Assembly (NCBI GenBank): GCA_963830485.1
Contig: CAWHNE010000008.1
Span: 15,546-79,545 of the forward strand
Direction: 5' to 3'
DNA from: CAIWHR01 sp963830485
Lineage (GTDB): Bacteria > Pseudomonadota > Gammaproteobacteria > Burkholderiales > Casimicrobiaceae
DNA: 64,000 bases
In this document: piece after piece, positions 37,198-46,218 of the stretch
How the letters are laid out: every line of letters starts with the position of its first letter
Position numbering within the stretch: the stretch's first letter is position 1
Position numbers and translations under genes: made by a program
The notes under the pieces: model-generated
Told to the model about the DNA's origin: nothing
What the model saw: the letters and a program-made list of their open reading frames with translations, nothing else
The model's database searches: none

Positions 37198-37623
37198 ATG
37201 AAACGTCGTGCGGCATGGTGGGTTCTGGGTGCGGGGGTGCTGATGGCGACGACCGGCGCGGTGGTTGCGGCCGAGAAGGTCGACATGGGCAAAAGTGAGT
37301 ACGACGTGAGCTGCGCCGTGTGCCACGGGCTAACGGGCAAGGGCGATGGGCCGTACAAGTCCTCGTTGACCAAAGCGCCGACCGATCTCAGTCAGCTTGC
37401 GAAGAAGAACGGTGGGGCGTATCCGTTCCAACGCATCTACGAGGTCATCGACGGGCGCTCCGAAGTAGCGGCGCATGGTGCGCGCGAGATGCCCGTGTGG
37501 GGCAAGCGATACTCCGTTAGTGCGGCTGAATACTACGTCGACGTGCCCTACAATTCCGAGGCGTACATTCGCGGCCGAATCGTCGCGCTGACCGAGTACG
37601 TCTATCGGCTCCAGGCGAAGTAG
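37198..37623 (+). CDS. Small periplasmic c-type cytochrome
   Basis: The 141-residue precursor has a signal peptide (MKRRAAWWVLGAGVLMATTG, cleaved after VVAA) and one haem-binding site CAVCH at about residues 38-42 of this start. The following GLTGKGDGPYK resembles the cytochrome c family of sulfur-oxidising and NorC/SoxX-like proteins. The axial Met is probably in AREMPVWGKRY, a motif (MPxWG) common in monohaem cytochromes. ATG 37198 is preferred over 37186 because the signal sequence then starts with charged residues. The upstream FNR-like box suggests expression under low oxygen. It stands alone between rarA and serS. Confidence 0.9.
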   Translation: MKRRAAWWVLGAGVLMATTGAVVAAEKVDMGKSEYDVSCAVCHGLTGKGDGPYKSSLTKAPTDLSQLAKKNGGAYPFQRIYEVIDGRSEVAAHGAREMPVWGKRYSVSAAEYYVDVPYNSEAYIRGRIVALTEYVYRLQAK

Positions 37624-37728
37624 CCGGTCCGGCCCGCGGTTGCGCGCCGCTGCGGGCAAGGCGGGAGCATCGCATCGGTTTGGTGTCCGGCAGATGCGCC
37701 GGAGAGCCGTTCGCCGCATCCGGTTTGC

Positions 37729-37734
37729 TAGAAT
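37729..37734 (+). promoter_or_regulatory. -10 element of serS
   Basis: TAGAAT (context GCTAGAATCGG) ends six bases before ATG 37741, so the predicted start of transcription coincides with the start codon. No -35 match stands out. Confidence 0.4.
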
Positions 37735-37740
37735 CGGGCG

Positions 37741-39060
37741 ATGCTCGACGTTCATCTTCTCCGCAACGAGCTCGCGACCGTGGTCGCCGGACTCGCGAAG
37801 CGTGGCGTCGCGCTCGATGCCGCGCGCTTCGAGGCGCTCGAGCGCGAGCGCAAGGACATCCAGACCCGCACGCAGGAGCTGCAGTCGAAGCGCAACGCGC
37901 TGTCGAAGGCGATCGGCGCGGCCAAGGGGAAGGGCGCGGACGCCTCCGCGCTGCTCGCGGAAGTGGCGGGCATCGGCGACGAGACGAAACGCCTCGAAGG
38001 CGAGCTCGATCGCGTGCAGGGCGCGCTGCGCGATTTTCTGCTCGACTTGCCGAACCTCACGCATGCGTCGACGCCTGTCGGGAAGACGCCCGAGGACAAT
38101 GTCGAGGTCCGGCGCTGGGGCACGCCGCGCACGTTCGAGTTCCACGTGAAGGACCACGCGGACCTGGGCGAGGGGCTCGGGCTCCTCGACTTCGCGACGG
38201 CCGCCAAACTCTCCGGCGCGCGCTTCTCGTTCATGCGGGGCGGCCTCGCGCGCCTCCACCGCGCGCTCGCGCAGTTCATGCTCGACGTGCAGACTCGCGA
38301 GCACGGCTACACCGAGTGTTACACACCGTACATCGTCAACACGGAGACACTCGTGGGGACGACGCAGCTGCCGAAGTTCGCCGCCGACATGTTCTCGGTG
38401 ACGAAAGGCGGCGCCGAAGGGGAAGGGGATCCGCTGTACCTGATCTCGACCTCCGAGATCACGCTCACCAACAGCGTGCGCGGCGAGATCCTGCCGGCCG
38501 AGTCGCTGCCGGTCCGGCTGACGGCGCACACGCCGTGCTTCCGCTCGGAAGCCGGCAGCTACGGCAAGGACACGCGCGGGATGATTCGGCAGCACCAGTT
38601 CGACAAGGTCGAGATGGTGCAGATCGTGCACCCGGAGAAGTCCTACGAGGCGCTCGAGGAGATGACCCGCCACGCGGAGGCGGTGCTGCAGCGCCTCCTG
38701 TTGCCCTATCGCGTCGTCGCGCTTTGCACCGGCGACATCGGCTTCGCCAGCGCCAAGACGTACGACCTCGAGGTGTGGCTGCCGGGCCAGCGCGCCTACC
38801 GCGAGATCTCGTCGGTCTCGAATTGCGAGGCCTTTCAGGCACGGCGGATGCAGGCGCGCTTTCGCAATGCCCAGGGCAAGATCGAGCTCGTCCACACGCT
38901 CAACGGCTCGGGGCTCGCGGTCGGCCGTGCACTGGTGGCGGTCATGGAGAACTACCAGCGTGCGGACGGCGGCATCGACGTGCCGGAGGTGCTGCAACCG
39001 TACATGGGCGGCGTCACCGCTATAACAAAGGAGTCTACCCCCCGCGTTCTCTCCAGATAA
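37741..39060 (+). CDS. serS: Seryl-tRNA synthetase, with an unusual C-terminal tail
   Basis: SerRS charges tRNA-Ser, including the tRNA-Ser(GCU) at 63.1 kb. The 439-residue enzyme starts MLDVHLLRNELATVVAGLAK and has the N-terminal coiled-coil arm (about residues 30-100). Motif 2 is in AHTPCFRSEAGSYGKDTRGM and motif 3 in HTLNGSGLAVGRALVAVMEN. Conservation runs to VPEVLQPYMGG, where SerRS proteins usually end within a few residues. Here the frame continues as TAITKESTPRVLSR, encoded by more AT-rich DNA. This suggests the 3' end was replaced at the edge of an inserted segment. The active site is complete. Confidence 0.95.
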   Translation: MLDVHLLRNELATVVAGLAKRGVALDAARFEALERERKDIQTRTQELQSKRNALSKAIGAAKGKGADASALLAEVAGIGDETKRLEGELDRVQGALRDFLLDLPNLTHASTPVGKTPEDNVEVRRWGTPRTFEFHVKDHADLGEGLGLLDFATAAKLSGARFSFMRGGLARLHRALAQFMLDVQTREHGYTECYTPYIVNTETLVGTTQLPKFAADMFSVTKGGAEGEGDPLYLISTSEITLTNSVRGEILPAESLPVRLTAHTPCFRSEAGSYGKDTRGMIRQHQFDKVEMVQIVHPEKSYEALEEMTRHAEAVLQRLLLPYRVVALCTGDIGFASAKTYDLEVWLPGQRAYREISSVSNCEAFQARRMQARFRNAQGKIELVHTLNGSGLAVGRALVAVMENYQRADGGIDVPEVLQPYMGGVTAITKESTPRVLSR

Positions 39061-39115
39061 TTGCCGTAATCACAAGACTAGGGCTACCCGTCCCTTGCTT
39101 GATCGCGGCGGCTGC

Positions 39116-40054
39116 CTAATTCAACAACGCCAATCCCATGGATTGGTCCAGTTCCACTGCCATTGCGACACGAGGGTGGTTAACGATCTCCTGCCATCCC
39201 TCATACGTTCTCGCGCCACCGGCGTAAAACCTCTCGTCTTCCCACCGGATATCGTCGAGCAGTAGGGCGGCGCCGGGTTGCAGCATCGGTGCCGCTGCTG
39301 CGAAGTCCCGCGTATAGGCTTCCATCGAGTGTGCTGCATCGTGGAAAAGGAAATCGAATCGTTCGTTCGTCTCGCGCAGCGCCTGCAAGGCACTCTGACT
39401 CGTTCCGCAGATACAATTGACGTTCCCTGCAAACGCCTCGTTCAGGATTCCCGACGCGATCGCATGGGTTCGTGGGTTCATCTCGACGGTGGTTATCGAC
39501 CAGGGTTTGTCCAAGCGAACCAACTTGATGCCCATGCAGAGAGACGACATGCCATAGGCGGTGCCCAACTCCAGAACGCTGCTGGGTCGCAGAAACCGAA
39601 TCGCCGCGCACAGCAGTCGTCCGTTTCTTGCAAGGGTGGAACTGATCAGGAAGTGCAGGCCGACATCAGCGGCCCAGCGTTCATACGCCATGGCTTCACG
39701 CCGATCCAGGATCGCGTCCGCCGCACGAGCAAGTGTTTGCGCGACTGAAAGCGGAGGCGACGGTAGGTCAGATCCCAGTTCGTCGACGAGGGTGGTGAAA
39801 CGATGCGCGCTCTCTGCGATGGAGCAGTCACCACGTTTCATCCAATCGACTTTGACACTGAGACGTGTATGCCACTCTCGCATGAACGCGAAATGGAAAG
39901 CGGGGTATCGGATCTGATCGATATTCTGGCTGCGAAGAATCCATTCGGCGATCGAACTGGCTTCATTCCGGGTTTGCCGCCGGGCGACGAGGTGCAAGTC
40001 TACGCGGTCCGCAACACGGTCCAGGAACGCTCCAAACGCCGCGCTTATGGTCAT
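39116..40054 (-). CDS. Class I SAM-dependent methyltransferase, O-methyltransferase type
   Basis: The C-terminal half (about residues 145-300) is a Rossmann-fold methyltransferase: LRPSSVLELGTAYGMSSLCM (motif I), WSITTVEMNPRTHAIASGIL, RFDFLFHDAAHSMEAYTRDF and GAALLLDDIRWEDERFY. The pattern with metal-ligand-like Asp/His resembles catechol/caffeoyl-CoA O-methyltransferases, so an O-methyl acceptor is plausible but unproven. The N-terminal 140 residues are unlike anything I recognise. Base composition is clearly lower in GC than neighbouring genes (one sampled line 52 % against 75 % in serS), and codon use differs, both signs of transfer. It reads towards serS. Confidence 0.82.
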   Translation of the reverse strand: MTISAAFGAFLDRVADRVDLHLVARRQTRNEASSIAEWILRSQNIDQIRYPAFHFAFMREWHTRLSVKVDWMKRGDCSIAESAHRFTTLVDELGSDLPSPPLSVAQTLARAADAILDRREAMAYERWAADVGLHFLISSTLARNGRLLCAAIRFLRPSSVLELGTAYGMSSLCMGIKLVRLDKPWSITTVEMNPRTHAIASGILNEAFAGNVNCICGTSQSALQALRETNERFDFLFHDAAHSMEAYTRDFAAAAPMLQPGAALLLDDIRWEDERFYAGGARTYEGWQEIVNHPRVAMAVELDQSMGLALLN

Positions 40055-40772
40055 TCTGTCCCGCTCCTGCAGTTGTCAGACGAGAGGAAGGCAGTCTGGG
40101 TGGGCGATCGCCAGCCCGGCGCGTACTACTGCGTAGAGCGCCAGCGAGGATGCCGATATTGTAGATAGAAACTGCGCATCCCGAACTCTGTGTCGTACCC
40201 CGGTCTTCCCAAGAATAGGAAATCCGACGGCACGACGCACGTGGATCGACGCAGGACGCGCTCCAGCAGAGGCGATGGTTGCCCAGACACGTCCGCGGCG
40301 CGGCGCGCCCTGGCGCGATCCCTTGCGGACGTAGGGCGTTGCCCGCCCAATGCCGGCGCGTTCGCATCTGGAGGCCAAGGATGGCACCCGCGAATTCCGG
40401 CACGGCGTCGCAGACCTCGCGAAGAATCCAGGTCACAGGTCCTGCTCGGGCTCGTCGCCCATGACGCGATAGTAACGCGGAGCGGCGGATTCCTAGGCGG
40501 ATTCTTAGGATGCGGCCTCGTTTCCTGGTGCGTCTACATAGAAGCAACGTTGCCGCCGTGGGCGGCACGACCGTCGTCACGGCCGGCGGCTAGGACAGCG
40601 GATCCGCCCGACGCTGCCTCCGGATGATGCGCGCCCCGGCGTTGACGTAAGGCAAGCAGCGGTGGCCCTGCACGGGGCAGAATGGGCTCGACGCCTCGGA
40701 AGGAGAGAATGGGCCGACGAAGGGACGCAGGACCGTTCCTTCGCGAGACGTGCCATGAGAGCGGAGGAGATC
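40055..40772. other. 718-bp stretch with no confident gene; possible decayed coding DNA
   Basis: No ORF here looks like an intact protein. On the minus strand two short runs read like protein in different frames: VCDAVPEFAGAILGLQM near 40370-40425, and CVVPSDFLFLGRPGYDTEFG followed by MRSFYLQYRHPRW near 40155-40235. They may be pieces of one broken gene of the low-GC segment. A good ribosome-binding site (GGAGGAG, 40763-40769) at the right edge belongs to the next gene. Confidence 0.45.
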
Positions 40773-42012
40773 ATGAGGATGCAATTGCCGGCGGTGGTCG
40801 AGGCGGGCATTGCCGCAATGATTTGCGCGGCGCTTGCGTCGTGTGGGTCCGAAGGCGGCAGCGGGCCGTCGGCGCAGTTCGGGACGCCAGTCGTCACCGC
40901 GATCGGCACGCCGTCGATTCCGGGTTCTCTCGTGTTCGGCGATTTCGATCGCGACGGAAGGATCGACATCATATTGCGTAACGGCGAGGGCCCGCTTCTC
41001 CTCCTGCGCGGCAATGGGGACGGGACGTTCAGGCCAGTCGAGCAAATCGCGGGGCTGGGCGCGCCTGCCGGCACGGCCGCCGGCGATCTCGATCGGGACG
41101 GGAATCTCGATCTCGTCGTGACCGGCTGCCTGACCGCGCCATGCGTGCCAGAGGCGGTTTCCCTGTTCACGATGGCCGGGAATGGTAACGGTACTTTCCG
41201 CGCGCCGGTCGCGTTGCCCACGGAATACACGATCGATCAGCGTTTCCTTCCATTGATCGCCGATTTCAACGTCGACGGGTGGCCCGATGTGGCTGCCCTC
41301 TGGTCGCGCCCCACACCTCCCATATTCACCGAGTGGAAGGAGCTCGGGATCTTTCTGGGCACGGCGAGTGGCATGACGCCGGCGCCCCATTTGACGGTGA
41401 GCCTGGGTCCGATGAAGCCCGGGCATGTCGTCGGGTATCGATGCGATCGACGTTGATGCCGACGGCAAGCCCGACCTCATGGTCTACATTTCTTCGATCG
41501 ACGCCGGCGCGGGCTTTGCCTCTCCGTACCTGGGTCGCGGCGACGGAACCTTCAGGGGTGGCGGCGACATCCACGCGCCGTGCGTGCTGGCGAGCCGCTA
41601 CGCGCTCGCCGATTTCAACCACGACGGCAGACCGGACCTCGTGATCGGCATGGGTGACCTCTGCCGGGCGCCGATGAATCTCCACTTCGGCAATGGCGAC
41701 GGAACCTTCGGCCCTTCCGTTCCGATCGACGTGGCGGCGCCTGCCGGCGTTTCCGATGCCGGGCAATCGCGCACGCCCGTGCTCGCCGCCGACATCGACG
41801 CCGATGGATATCCGGACATCGTGTTGCGCTGGACCGAGACGAGCGCCCTCTCCCTTCTCTACGGAAGGGGCGACGGGACGTTCCGCGCGGAAGAATACCC
41901 GCTGGACGTCTCGGGCTCGCTCGCGCGTCTCGTCGATCTCAACGGCGACGGCCGTCCCGACCTGGTCCTCGTGGGGGCGGGCGGCGTCGTGACGATGCTT
42001 AACGCCCGCTGA
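40773..42012 (+). CDS. FG-GAP/VCBS repeat lipoprotein (one frameshift)
   Basis: The product starts with a lipoprotein signal (lipobox LASC in ICAALASCGSEGG), so it is probably anchored in the outer membrane or exposed at the surface. At least seven calcium-type VCBS repeats follow: FGDFDRDGRIDIIL, AGDLDRDGNLDLVV, IADFNVDGWPDVAA, IDVDADGKPDLMVY, LADFNHDGRPDLVI, ADIDADGYPDIVLR and VDLNGDGRPDLVLV. Each has the DxDxDG(x)xD pattern of a beta-propeller blade. An extra base near 41424 breaks the frame between repeats 3 and 4. Starts at 40755, 40773 or 40779 are possible; GGAGGAG at 40763-40769 argues against 40755. No enzyme domain is attached; the function is unknown. Confidence 0.82.
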
Positions 42013-42067
42013 GTCCACGGCGTGCGCCGATCGGCGGCGGTCGCAATGATGCCCGCCGCCCGACCGG

Positions 42068-43313
42068 TCAGCGCGTATTTCCCGTGTGCCCGAGCGAATA
42101 ACGCCCGGGCTGGGGCCACACGGTCAGGCCGTGCGGCTCCTTTCCGACCGGGATCTTCGTCACGTCGCCCGACGTCGTGTCGATCGCGTAGACGACGTTG
42201 TCGTAGCGCCCCGAGAGCCACAGCCGCCGGCCATCCGCGCTCACGTTGCCCATGTCGGGGCTGCCGCCGCCCGGGATCGGCCAGGTGACGTCGACCTTGT
42301 TCGTCGCGAAGTCGATCACCGACACGCTGCCCTTGCCCTTCGGCGGACCGTGGATCTTGTTCGAACCGCGGTTCGCGACGTAGAGCTTCCGACCATCGCG
42401 CGTCGGATAGAGGCCGTGAGTGCCGACGCCGGTCGGGATGAATCCCATCTGCCGGAACGACTCGGCGTCGACGACGTGCACGCCGTTCGCCATCATGTCG
42501 GCGACGTAGAACGTGCGGCCGTCGGGCGAGATGCGGATGTCCTGCGGCATTCCCTTCCACGTGGTGCAGATCACCTCGTCGCGGCCGTCGATGCCCTTCA
42601 CGACCTGCGTTGGCAGTCCGGGCTTGATCAGCTGGAGGTAGCCCAAGACCTTCCGCTCGACGAGATCGACCTTCGCGACGGTGCCCGTGAACTCGCAGGT
42701 GAAGATCGCGAATCGCCCGTCGATCGAAAAGTCGGCATGGTTGATGCCGCCGCACCGCGGCACGTCGAGCGACGACTGCAGCGCCATCGTCGCTGGGTCT
42801 CGGAAGTCGAGGCGCTTGAAGGCCTCCGCGACGACGATCGCGGACTTCCCGTCGGGCGAGAAGTACATGTTGTACGGATCGTCGACCGGGATCGGCTTGC
42901 CCGGCTTCCCCGTGCGCGGATCGATCGGCGTCAGGCTGCCGACCTTCGTGTTCTCGGCGTTGTTCGCGACCCACAGCGTCCGCATGTCCCACGACGGCAC
43001 GACGTGCTGCGGATTGAGACCGACTCGAAATCTGTCGACCACGGTAAGCGTGTCGGGATCGATGACATACACGTCGTTCGACTGCAGGTTGGGCACGTAC
43101 ACGCGGCGAAGGTCGCCGGCCACCAAGGGGCTCATCTTGTCGGCGGTCGTCTCGCTGTAGAGATTCGACGCGACGGGCACCGGCGGCATCCCCGGCACGG
43201 TTGCCACGTTCGTCGGCGGCGGTCGTCGCCGGGCCCTGCGCAGCGACGGTGAGGGCGATGGCGAGAAGTGCGGTGGCAATGATTACGGTTCGGTTCCGGG
43301 CTTCAAAGGTCAC
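42068..43313 (-). CDS. YVTN/YncE-type beta-propeller protein, exported (one frameshift)
   Basis: The protein is a seven-bladed propeller built of YVTN-like repeats: DLRRVYVPNLQSNDVYVIDP, MRTLWVANNAENTKVGSLTP, GRTFYVADMMANGVHVVDAE, GRKLYVANRGSNKIH and GRRLWLSGRYDNVVYAIDTT. The true start is ATG 43313 (MTFEARNRTVIIATALLAIA, a signal peptide). An extra base near 43208 must be removed to join it to NVATVPGMPPVPVASN. It is therefore periplasmic or secreted. Related proteins occur beside redox or metal-linked systems, but nothing here fixes a role. It reads convergently to the FG-GAP gene and follows a creatininase-family gene. Confidence 0.85.
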
Positions 43314-43349
43314 GACGAGTCCTGGTGGGCGGGTGTTGCGCGTGAAGAG

Positions 43350-44159
43350 TCAGGGTCGCGCGGTCGATTGGCGGATCGCGGCGACCGTCGCCGCGACGAT
43401 GAGGTCGACGCCGACACGTCCGAGCTCCGCGCTGGCGCGCCGGGGATCGCCGTAGACGCCTTCGCTGACGGCGGGCTTCGCGTCCGCCCGCAGCCGCTCG
43501 GTGCGCACGAGTCGCGGATCGACGGCGAGCGCGAGCGACGTGTCCGCGAGCCCCGCGTGCGTGCCGATCTCGTCGTCGCGATAGCCGCGCTCCTTGAGTG
43601 CGCGCGGCCACGCGGTCTCGGCAGCGCGGTAATACTCGACGATCGCGTGCGCCCGGACCGCCGTCGCGTTCCATTCGCGGTTCAGTCGGTCGGCGGCGAC
43701 GCGAAGGTCACTCTGGTAGCTACTGTGGTCGCCCAGGAACACGACGTCACGAAATCCATGTCGCCGGAAGCTGCGGCCCGCGGACTCGAGGACGGCCTCG
43801 AACGCGGCATCGGGCACGGTGATCGTGCCGGGAAACCGCATGTGCCCGGTCGGCGCATTCACATTGCCCTCGGGAACGTAGGCGACGACGGGAGCGACCA
43901 ACGCATTGCCGAGCTCCGTCGCAATCCTCTCGGCGAGCGCTTTCACGCGCGCGTTGTGCTTGCCGAGCGTCATGTGCGGGCCGTTCTGCTCCGTCCCACC
44001 GATCGGAACGATGATCGTCGTCGCGCCGCCGGCGACGCGCTCACGGAGCTCAGGCCAGGTCAGGTCTTCGAGCAGCACGCTTCGGGGCACTTCCGCCGCT
44101 GCCGCTGCGGCCGAGAACGCGACGAGCATGACGGAGAGGCGCACGCACGCAAGCATCAC
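43350..44159 (-). CDS. Creatininase-family amidohydrolase with signal peptide
   Basis: The 269-residue protein belongs to the creatininase/MftE family of metal-dependent amidases. The metal-binding blocks are IIVPIGGTEQNGPHMTLGKH (Glu and His), the FLGDHSSYQSDLRVAADRLN region and the later Glu/His-containing DDEIGTHAGLADTSLALAVD. The first 22 residues form a signal peptide (LSVMLVAFSAAAAAAEV), so this member is exported; most characterised members are cytoplasmic. It lies 36 bp upstream of the YVTN-protein gene on the same strand and 24 bp downstream of mltF, so the three may be one transcription unit. The substrate is unknown. Confidence 0.87.
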   Translation of the reverse strand: MMLACVRLSVMLVAFSAAAAAAEVPRSVLLEDLTWPELRERVAGGATTIIVPIGGTEQNGPHMTLGKHNARVKALAERIATELGNALVAPVVAYVPEGNVNAPTGHMRFPGTITVPDAAFEAVLESAGRSFRRHGFRDVVFLGDHSSYQSDLRVAADRLNREWNATAVRAHAIVEYYRAAETAWPRALKERGYRDDEIGTHAGLADTSLALAVDPRLVRTERLRADAKPAVSEGVYGDPRRASAELGRVGVDLIVAATVAAIRQSTARP

Positions 44160-44183
44160 AATATTCTAAGGCATCGGGGGCGC

Positions 44184-45701
44184 TCACCGCTGTGCCGTCG
44201 TCGGCTCGGACGCTGCGGTGGCCGGCTCACCGGTGAACGGACGCAACCGCGGCGCAAGCGGCGGCTGATGCGCGAGGAGCACGTCGTAGTAGCCGCGCAC
44301 GCGGTCGACGAACGCGACCGGCATGCCGCCGCGCGCATAGCCGAGCTTCGCCCGTTCGTAGTGCTCGGGCAGCGCGAGCAGCGGCAGCACCTTCTTCACG
44401 TTGGTCCAGTGGTCGGGATCGAAGCCCTGCCGCTGCGCGAGCACGCGCGCGTCCTCGAGGTGGCCCAGACCGATGTTGTACGCGGCGAGCGCGAGCCACG
44501 TTCGGTCAGGCTCCTGGATGCGTTCGGGCAGCCGGCGCTTGAGATCGCTCAGGTAGCGCGCGCCGGCGAGCACGTTCTGCGCAGGGTCGAGGAGATTGGT
44601 GACGCCCATACGCTTCGCCGTATCCTCGGTCAGCTGCATGAAGCCGCGCACGCCCGTTTCGCTCGTCGCCGCGGCGTCCCATTTGGACTCCTGGAAGGCG
44701 AGGGCGGCCAGGAGCCGCCATTCGATGCCGGTGCGCTCCTGCGCGTCGTGGAAGAGCTGCTGATACTGCGGCAACACGGTGCGCATCCGCTCCATGAGAC
44801 CGCTCGCGTCGAGGCGCAGGAACGTGCTCGAATCGGGAACATAGCGCTCGATCAGCCGCGCAAGCGTACCGTCGCGCTTCACGCGCTCGAAGAAGCGATC
44901 GAGCTCCTCGCGGAGCCCGGGATAGGAATCGGGCACGGCCCACGCGAACGGACGCTTGTCGCCCGCCGGGAACGCGACGTCGAAATCGAGGTAAATATTG
45001 CGGGCGATCGCGGCTGCGAGCGACCCGACGATCGCGTAACTCAGCGTCCCTTCGGACACCTGCGCGATGAGCTCCACCGGCGAAGGCTTCGGGAACGGCT
45101 GCCAGAGGACTCCCGGGTGCGCTGCGCGTACCGCGTCGATCTCGCGCTCCTCCCCTGGACTATCGGCGAAGGCGACGGTTTCGCCCTCGAGATCGTCCCA
45201 ACTCGCCGGCTTGAATCCATCCGTGTTGTAGATCACCACCGGTTGGACGGTGTAGTAGCCGGATGTCCAGTCGATCGTTGCCGGCGCCGCCGCCCGCGTG
45301 GTCGAGTTCGCAACGTCAGCGACGGACGCGGGAGAAACATCTGGCTGCGCGTCCTTCTGCGGCTGCAGCAGCCCGCCCGCGCCGACGTGTGCGTTGCCGC
45401 TGCCGAGCGCGGCGAGAAGCTCCGCCGCGTTGTCGATCGCGACGAACCGCAGAAGCAGGTTGCGCTCCGCCGCGTAGAGCCGGAGCAGGTCGGCGTCGAG
45501 CCCTTCGATCCGGCCATCGGCGCCGGGGAAGTACACGACCGGGCCGGGGCGTACGAGCGCGACGAGCTCCCGTGCGTGTTCGGGTGCGGCGAGCCGCAAT
45601 CGTGGTGCGATCTCGGGCGCGACCTCGATCAGCGCGAGCGCGGCCGCCGCCGCGGCAGCAATGCACGCGGCGACGAGGATTGCGCGGCGCGACGGTCGCA
45701 C
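44184..45701 (-). CDS. mltF: Membrane-bound lytic transglycosylase F
   Basis: MltF cuts peptidoglycan between MurNAc and GlcNAc. The 505-residue precursor has an N-terminal membrane/signal segment, then a periplasmic solute-binding-like (SBP_bac_3) domain at about 50-290 (IDNAAELLAALGSGNAHVGA, TIDWTSGYYTVQPVVI). The C-terminal SLT domain begins at about 320: LAALAFQESKWDAAATSETG with catalytic Glu338, then VRGFMQLTEDTAKRMGV and LALAAYNIGLGHLEDARVL. This is the normal MltF layout. No lipobox is evident. The start codon faces a 408-bp region with repeat copy 4 and the ffs promoter. Confidence 0.92.
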   Translation of the reverse strand: MRPSRRAILVAACIAAAAAAALALIEVAPEIAPRLRLAAPEHARELVALVRPGPVVYFPGADGRIEGLDADLLRLYAAERNLLLRFVAIDNAAELLAALGSGNAHVGAGGLLQPQKDAQPDVSPASVADVANSTTRAAAPATIDWTSGYYTVQPVVIYNTDGFKPASWDDLEGETVAFADSPGEEREIDAVRAAHPGVLWQPFPKPSPVELIAQVSEGTLSYAIVGSLAAAIARNIYLDFDVAFPAGDKRPFAWAVPDSYPGLREELDRFFERVKRDGTLARLIERYVPDSSTFLRLDASGLMERMRTVLPQYQQLFHDAQERTGIEWRLLAALAFQESKWDAAATSETGVRGFMQLTEDTAKRMGVTNLLDPAQNVLAGARYLSDLKRRLPERIQEPDRTWLALAAYNIGLGHLEDARVLAQRQGFDPDHWTNVKKVLPLLALPEHYERAKLGYARGGMPVAFVDRVRGYYDVLLAHQPPLAPRLRPFTGEPATAASEPTTAQR

Positions 45702-45780
45702 GTGCGGTCGATGGGTTCGATGGCGGCGCGGACGGGCGTACGGGTCGAGCGATTATAGCGACTGCTCAAGACCCTGCCAC

Positions 45781-46045
45781 CGGCGCGGCGCGAGCGGCGA
45801 GCCGGGGCCCCGAGGCGCAAAGCGCCGCGGGGGAGCGAGCGATCGCGAGTGGCGACGCGAGCCGACGAGCAGGGGCCCCGCGCAGGTTCATCGCGCGGGG
45901 ATGCGACTCGGGCGAGCCGGCGCAGCGAGGCCGACTCCGCGGCTTTCGTATTCCACGGCTGTGCGGAGGCCGAGGCGCTTGCGGCCGACGATGCGATGCG
46001 ACGATTCACACGGCCGGAGCGGAGGCCGCGGCGCGCGCAGGTTCG
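45781..46045. repeat. Dispersed hairpin repeat, copy 4 (two modules)
   Basis: Module a: flank GCGAGCGGCGAGC, hairpin CCCCGAGGCGC-AAA-GCGCCGCGGGG (45808-45832), then GGAGCGAGCGATCGCGAGT. Module b: flank GCGACGCGAGCCGACGAGC, hairpin CCCCGCGC / GCGCGGGG with a 9-nt loop (45876-45900), then GATGCGACTCGGGCGAGC. Both are followed by GTGCGGAGGCCGAGGCG and GAGCGGAGGCCGCGGCGC. The remaining gap between mltF and ffs shows only the ffs promoter. Confidence 0.78.
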
Positions 46046-46049
46046 TCGC

Positions 46050-46078
46050 TTGCCGCAAGCGGCGCGATCACCGATAAT
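46050..46078 (+). promoter_or_regulatory. Promoter of ffs
   Basis: TTGCCG (46050-46055), a 17-bp spacer and GATAAT (46073-46078) predict a start near 46085. That leaves a leader of about 25 nt before mature 4.5S RNA, as in the RNase P-processed precursor of E. coli. Confidence 0.55.
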
Positions 46079-46109
46079 CATCCTTTGCGCTCGCCGCGCA
46101 CCGATCAAC

Positions 46110-46208
46110 GGCGGGTCGCCCCGCATTGCGGCGTCGTGAACCTGGTCAGGTCCGGAAGGAAGCAGCCACAGCGATTACCCGCAAGTGCCGGGGGAACGGC
46201 TCGCCACC
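46110..46208 (+). ncRNA. ffs: 4.5S RNA (SRP RNA, bacterial small type)
   Basis: The conserved SRP RNA core GTCAGGTCCGGAAGGAAGCA with the GGAA tetraloop and the asymmetric loop (AGCAGCCACAGC) lies at 46145-46173. The ends pair: GGCGGGTCG near 46110 with CGGCTCGCC near 46198 (one G-U and one U-G pair). The RNA binds Ffh to target membrane proteins to the translocon. Position just upstream of dnaX is usual in betaproteobacteria. The exact ends are uncertain by a few bases. Confidence 0.93.
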
Positions 46209-46218
46209 CCATGCTCTT

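Noticed and set aside
39803..40627. Plus-strand ORFs opposite the methyltransferase and in the following gap
   Set aside because: No family features; the methyltransferase on the minus strand explains the first part and the rest looks like random open frames.
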